DNA of 21,509 bases from assembly GCA_002385545.1 (NCBI GenBank), contig DGDR01000043.1, positions 2,649-24,157 on the forward strand. Direction: 5' to 3'. The stretch is from Clostridium sp. UBA3947. Its GTDB lineage: Bacteria > Bacillota > Clostridia > Clostridiales > Clostridiaceae. The notes below the pieces were generated by a model. It was not told where the DNA came from. It was given only the letters and a program-made list of their open reading frames with translations, and did not search any database. Both the position numbers and the translations under genes were made by a program. Below, piece by piece: positions 20,532 through 21,509 of the stretch (positions are counted from its first letter, which is position 1; every line of letters starts with the position of its first letter).

Positions 20532-21509
20532 TTAGTGTAAAGTAGAGAATTCATAGCCCTCGCTTTTAAGGATATTTATTATCTCTGGCAGGGCTTTTGC
20601 TGTTTCTTCTTTACCGTAGGTGTCATGCATTAAAACTACCAGATCGCTATCGGAGGATAGATATTGTCTGGTTTCCTTGAATCGTTGAATTAATTGATCC
20701 TTTGTTTTGCTTTTCCCTTCTGAATCGCCATTTAAGCTGTTCCAGTCTATATACACGTAGCCCTTTTCTTCCAACAGCTTGTCCACTGCATCGGTACCCT
20801 TCCAGGAACCATGTCCTCCAGGAAATCTAATTATTTTAGATTCAAATTTTTTCCCTAAGGCCTTTGAGATGGCTTCATTATTTTTTTCTATATCTGCAAT
20901 GAAGTTATCAGGGTTAACGGTTCTGTTAGGGTACAGATAATTGTAATTATGAGAATAGGTATGATTACCAATAGTATGTCCCTCATCAGCTATTCTTCTT
21001 AATAGCTCTTTAGCCTTTTCAGATTTATCAATAGAACTTCCTAATACAAAAAATGTAGCTTTAATATCATGTTCCTTTAAAATATCTAAAATCAAAGGAG
21101 TTACAGTAGTAGAAGGCCCGTCATCAAAGGTTAGGTAAGCCACCTTTTTTTCCTTGTTATTATCAACCCTAGTTTTTAAAAAATTCATTACCTCTTTAGC
21201 CTTTGCGGTATCTTGAGTAAGAGTAGGATTTTCATTATCCGTATTTTGAGGCTCCTTTTCAGAATCAGATGGCTTGTCCTCTTCTGAGTTATTAGAGGTT
21301 TGATTTCCTACAGATGGTTTTTCTGTATCTTGCTCCTTTTTGCTTTCATCATCCTTTGAATCTTTAGGTTCTTGGTTATTTGAATCAGAAATTTCTACAG
21401 GATTCTTAGAAGGACTTTTTATGTTGAAAAGATTAAAGGCTGTAATAGAGCCTAAACTAAAAAATATAATTCCTGCAATAAGTAATCTCACTTTCCCTTT
21501 TTTCTTCTT
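20532..21509 (-). CDS. Membrane-anchored polysaccharide deacetylase (NodB family), 5' end off window
   Basis: The protein has a single membrane anchor (LLIAGIIFFSLGSITAFNLF) and a wall-spanning linker of about 75 residues, very rich in Ser, Asp, Glu, Asn and Lys. The NodB deacetylase domain follows: YLTFDDGP (metal-binding and catalytic Asp pair), GNHTYSHNY (two metal-binding His), RFPGG, YIDWNSLNGD and VVLMHDTYG. It should remove acetyl groups from peptidoglycan or a related surface glycan, as PgdA does. A GTG at 21491 could start the ORF, but the frame stays open to the window edge with codons for KKKKGK. That is a typical basic N-terminus just before an anchor, so the true start probably lies a few codons beyond base 21509. 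It is convergent with the DUF815 gene; the shared terminator region is at 20371-20414. Confidence 0.9.
   Translation of the reverse strand, partial: KKKKGKVRLLIAGIIFFSLGSITAFNLFNIKSPSKNPVEISDSNNQEPKDSKDDESKKEQDTEKPSVGNQTSNNSEEDKPSDSEKEPQNTDNENPTLTQDTAKAKEVMNFLKTRVDNNKEKKVAYLTFDDGPSTTVTPLILDILKEHDIKATFFVLGSSIDKSEKAKELLRRIADEGHTIGNHTYSHNYNYLYPNRTVNPDNFIADIEKNNEAISKALGKKFESKIIRFPGGHGSWKGTDAVDKLLEEKGYVYIDWNSLNGDSEGKSKTKDQLIQRFKETRQYLSSDSDLVVLMHDTYGKEETAKALPEIINILKSEGYEFSTLH

Overview
The window is low-GC DNA with purine-rich Shine-Dalgarno sites, many hairpin-plus-T-run terminators, several GTG/TTG starts and typical clostridial proteins (ComFB, DUF815 ATPase, CPBP protease, ABC-F ATPase, tandem starch-binding modules). 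It fits a Clostridium-like Firmicute; species cannot be told. No tRNA, rRNA, insertion sequence, prophage or CRISPR array is visible, so it reads as chromosomal background with one unusual regulatory locus.

Left part (1-5,555): the 3' end of a secreted starch-active protein with three CBM25-type modules, a methyl-accepting chemotaxis protein, a cluster of small palindromes, an EF-G-like translational GTPase, and a 77-residue unknown protein. Each of the first three genes ends in a clear hairpin. Middle left (5,680-8,396): an overlapping three-gene operon of pncC, a membrane-anchored metallophosphoesterase and a CPBP intramembrane protease. Middle (8,587-12,901): mostly single genes with their own promoters, namely an isochorismatase-fold protein lacking the catalytic Cys, a permuted-papain/NlpC-like protein, a GNAT acetyltransferase and three poorly characterised genes, two of them membrane-anchored.

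Right part (12,957-18,392): an ABC-F ATPase and, 33 bases later, a HutP-family RNA-binding regulator. Next comes a strong promoter and a non-coding leader of about 230 bases, followed by a TrpXYZ-type ABC importer (lipoprotein, permease, ATPase). The leader has a 5' hairpin, then ten UAG triplets plus GAG/AAG triplets, many spaced by 4-5 nt as HutP sites are. An antiterminator arm built from the last repeat competes with an intrinsic terminator placed before the importer. I infer a HutP-like, ligand-dependent attenuation system controlling an amino-acid importer; this is the main discovery candidate here. The metal-binding histidines of Bacillus HutP appear to be absent, so the ligand may differ.

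Far right (18,400-21,509): comFB with a sigma-A promoter and a cre-like site, a triple TTAACA-type 11-bp repeat, a DUF815 AAA ATPase followed by a possible 26-residue ORF and a terminator, and a convergent polysaccharide deacetylase whose start lies beyond the right edge.
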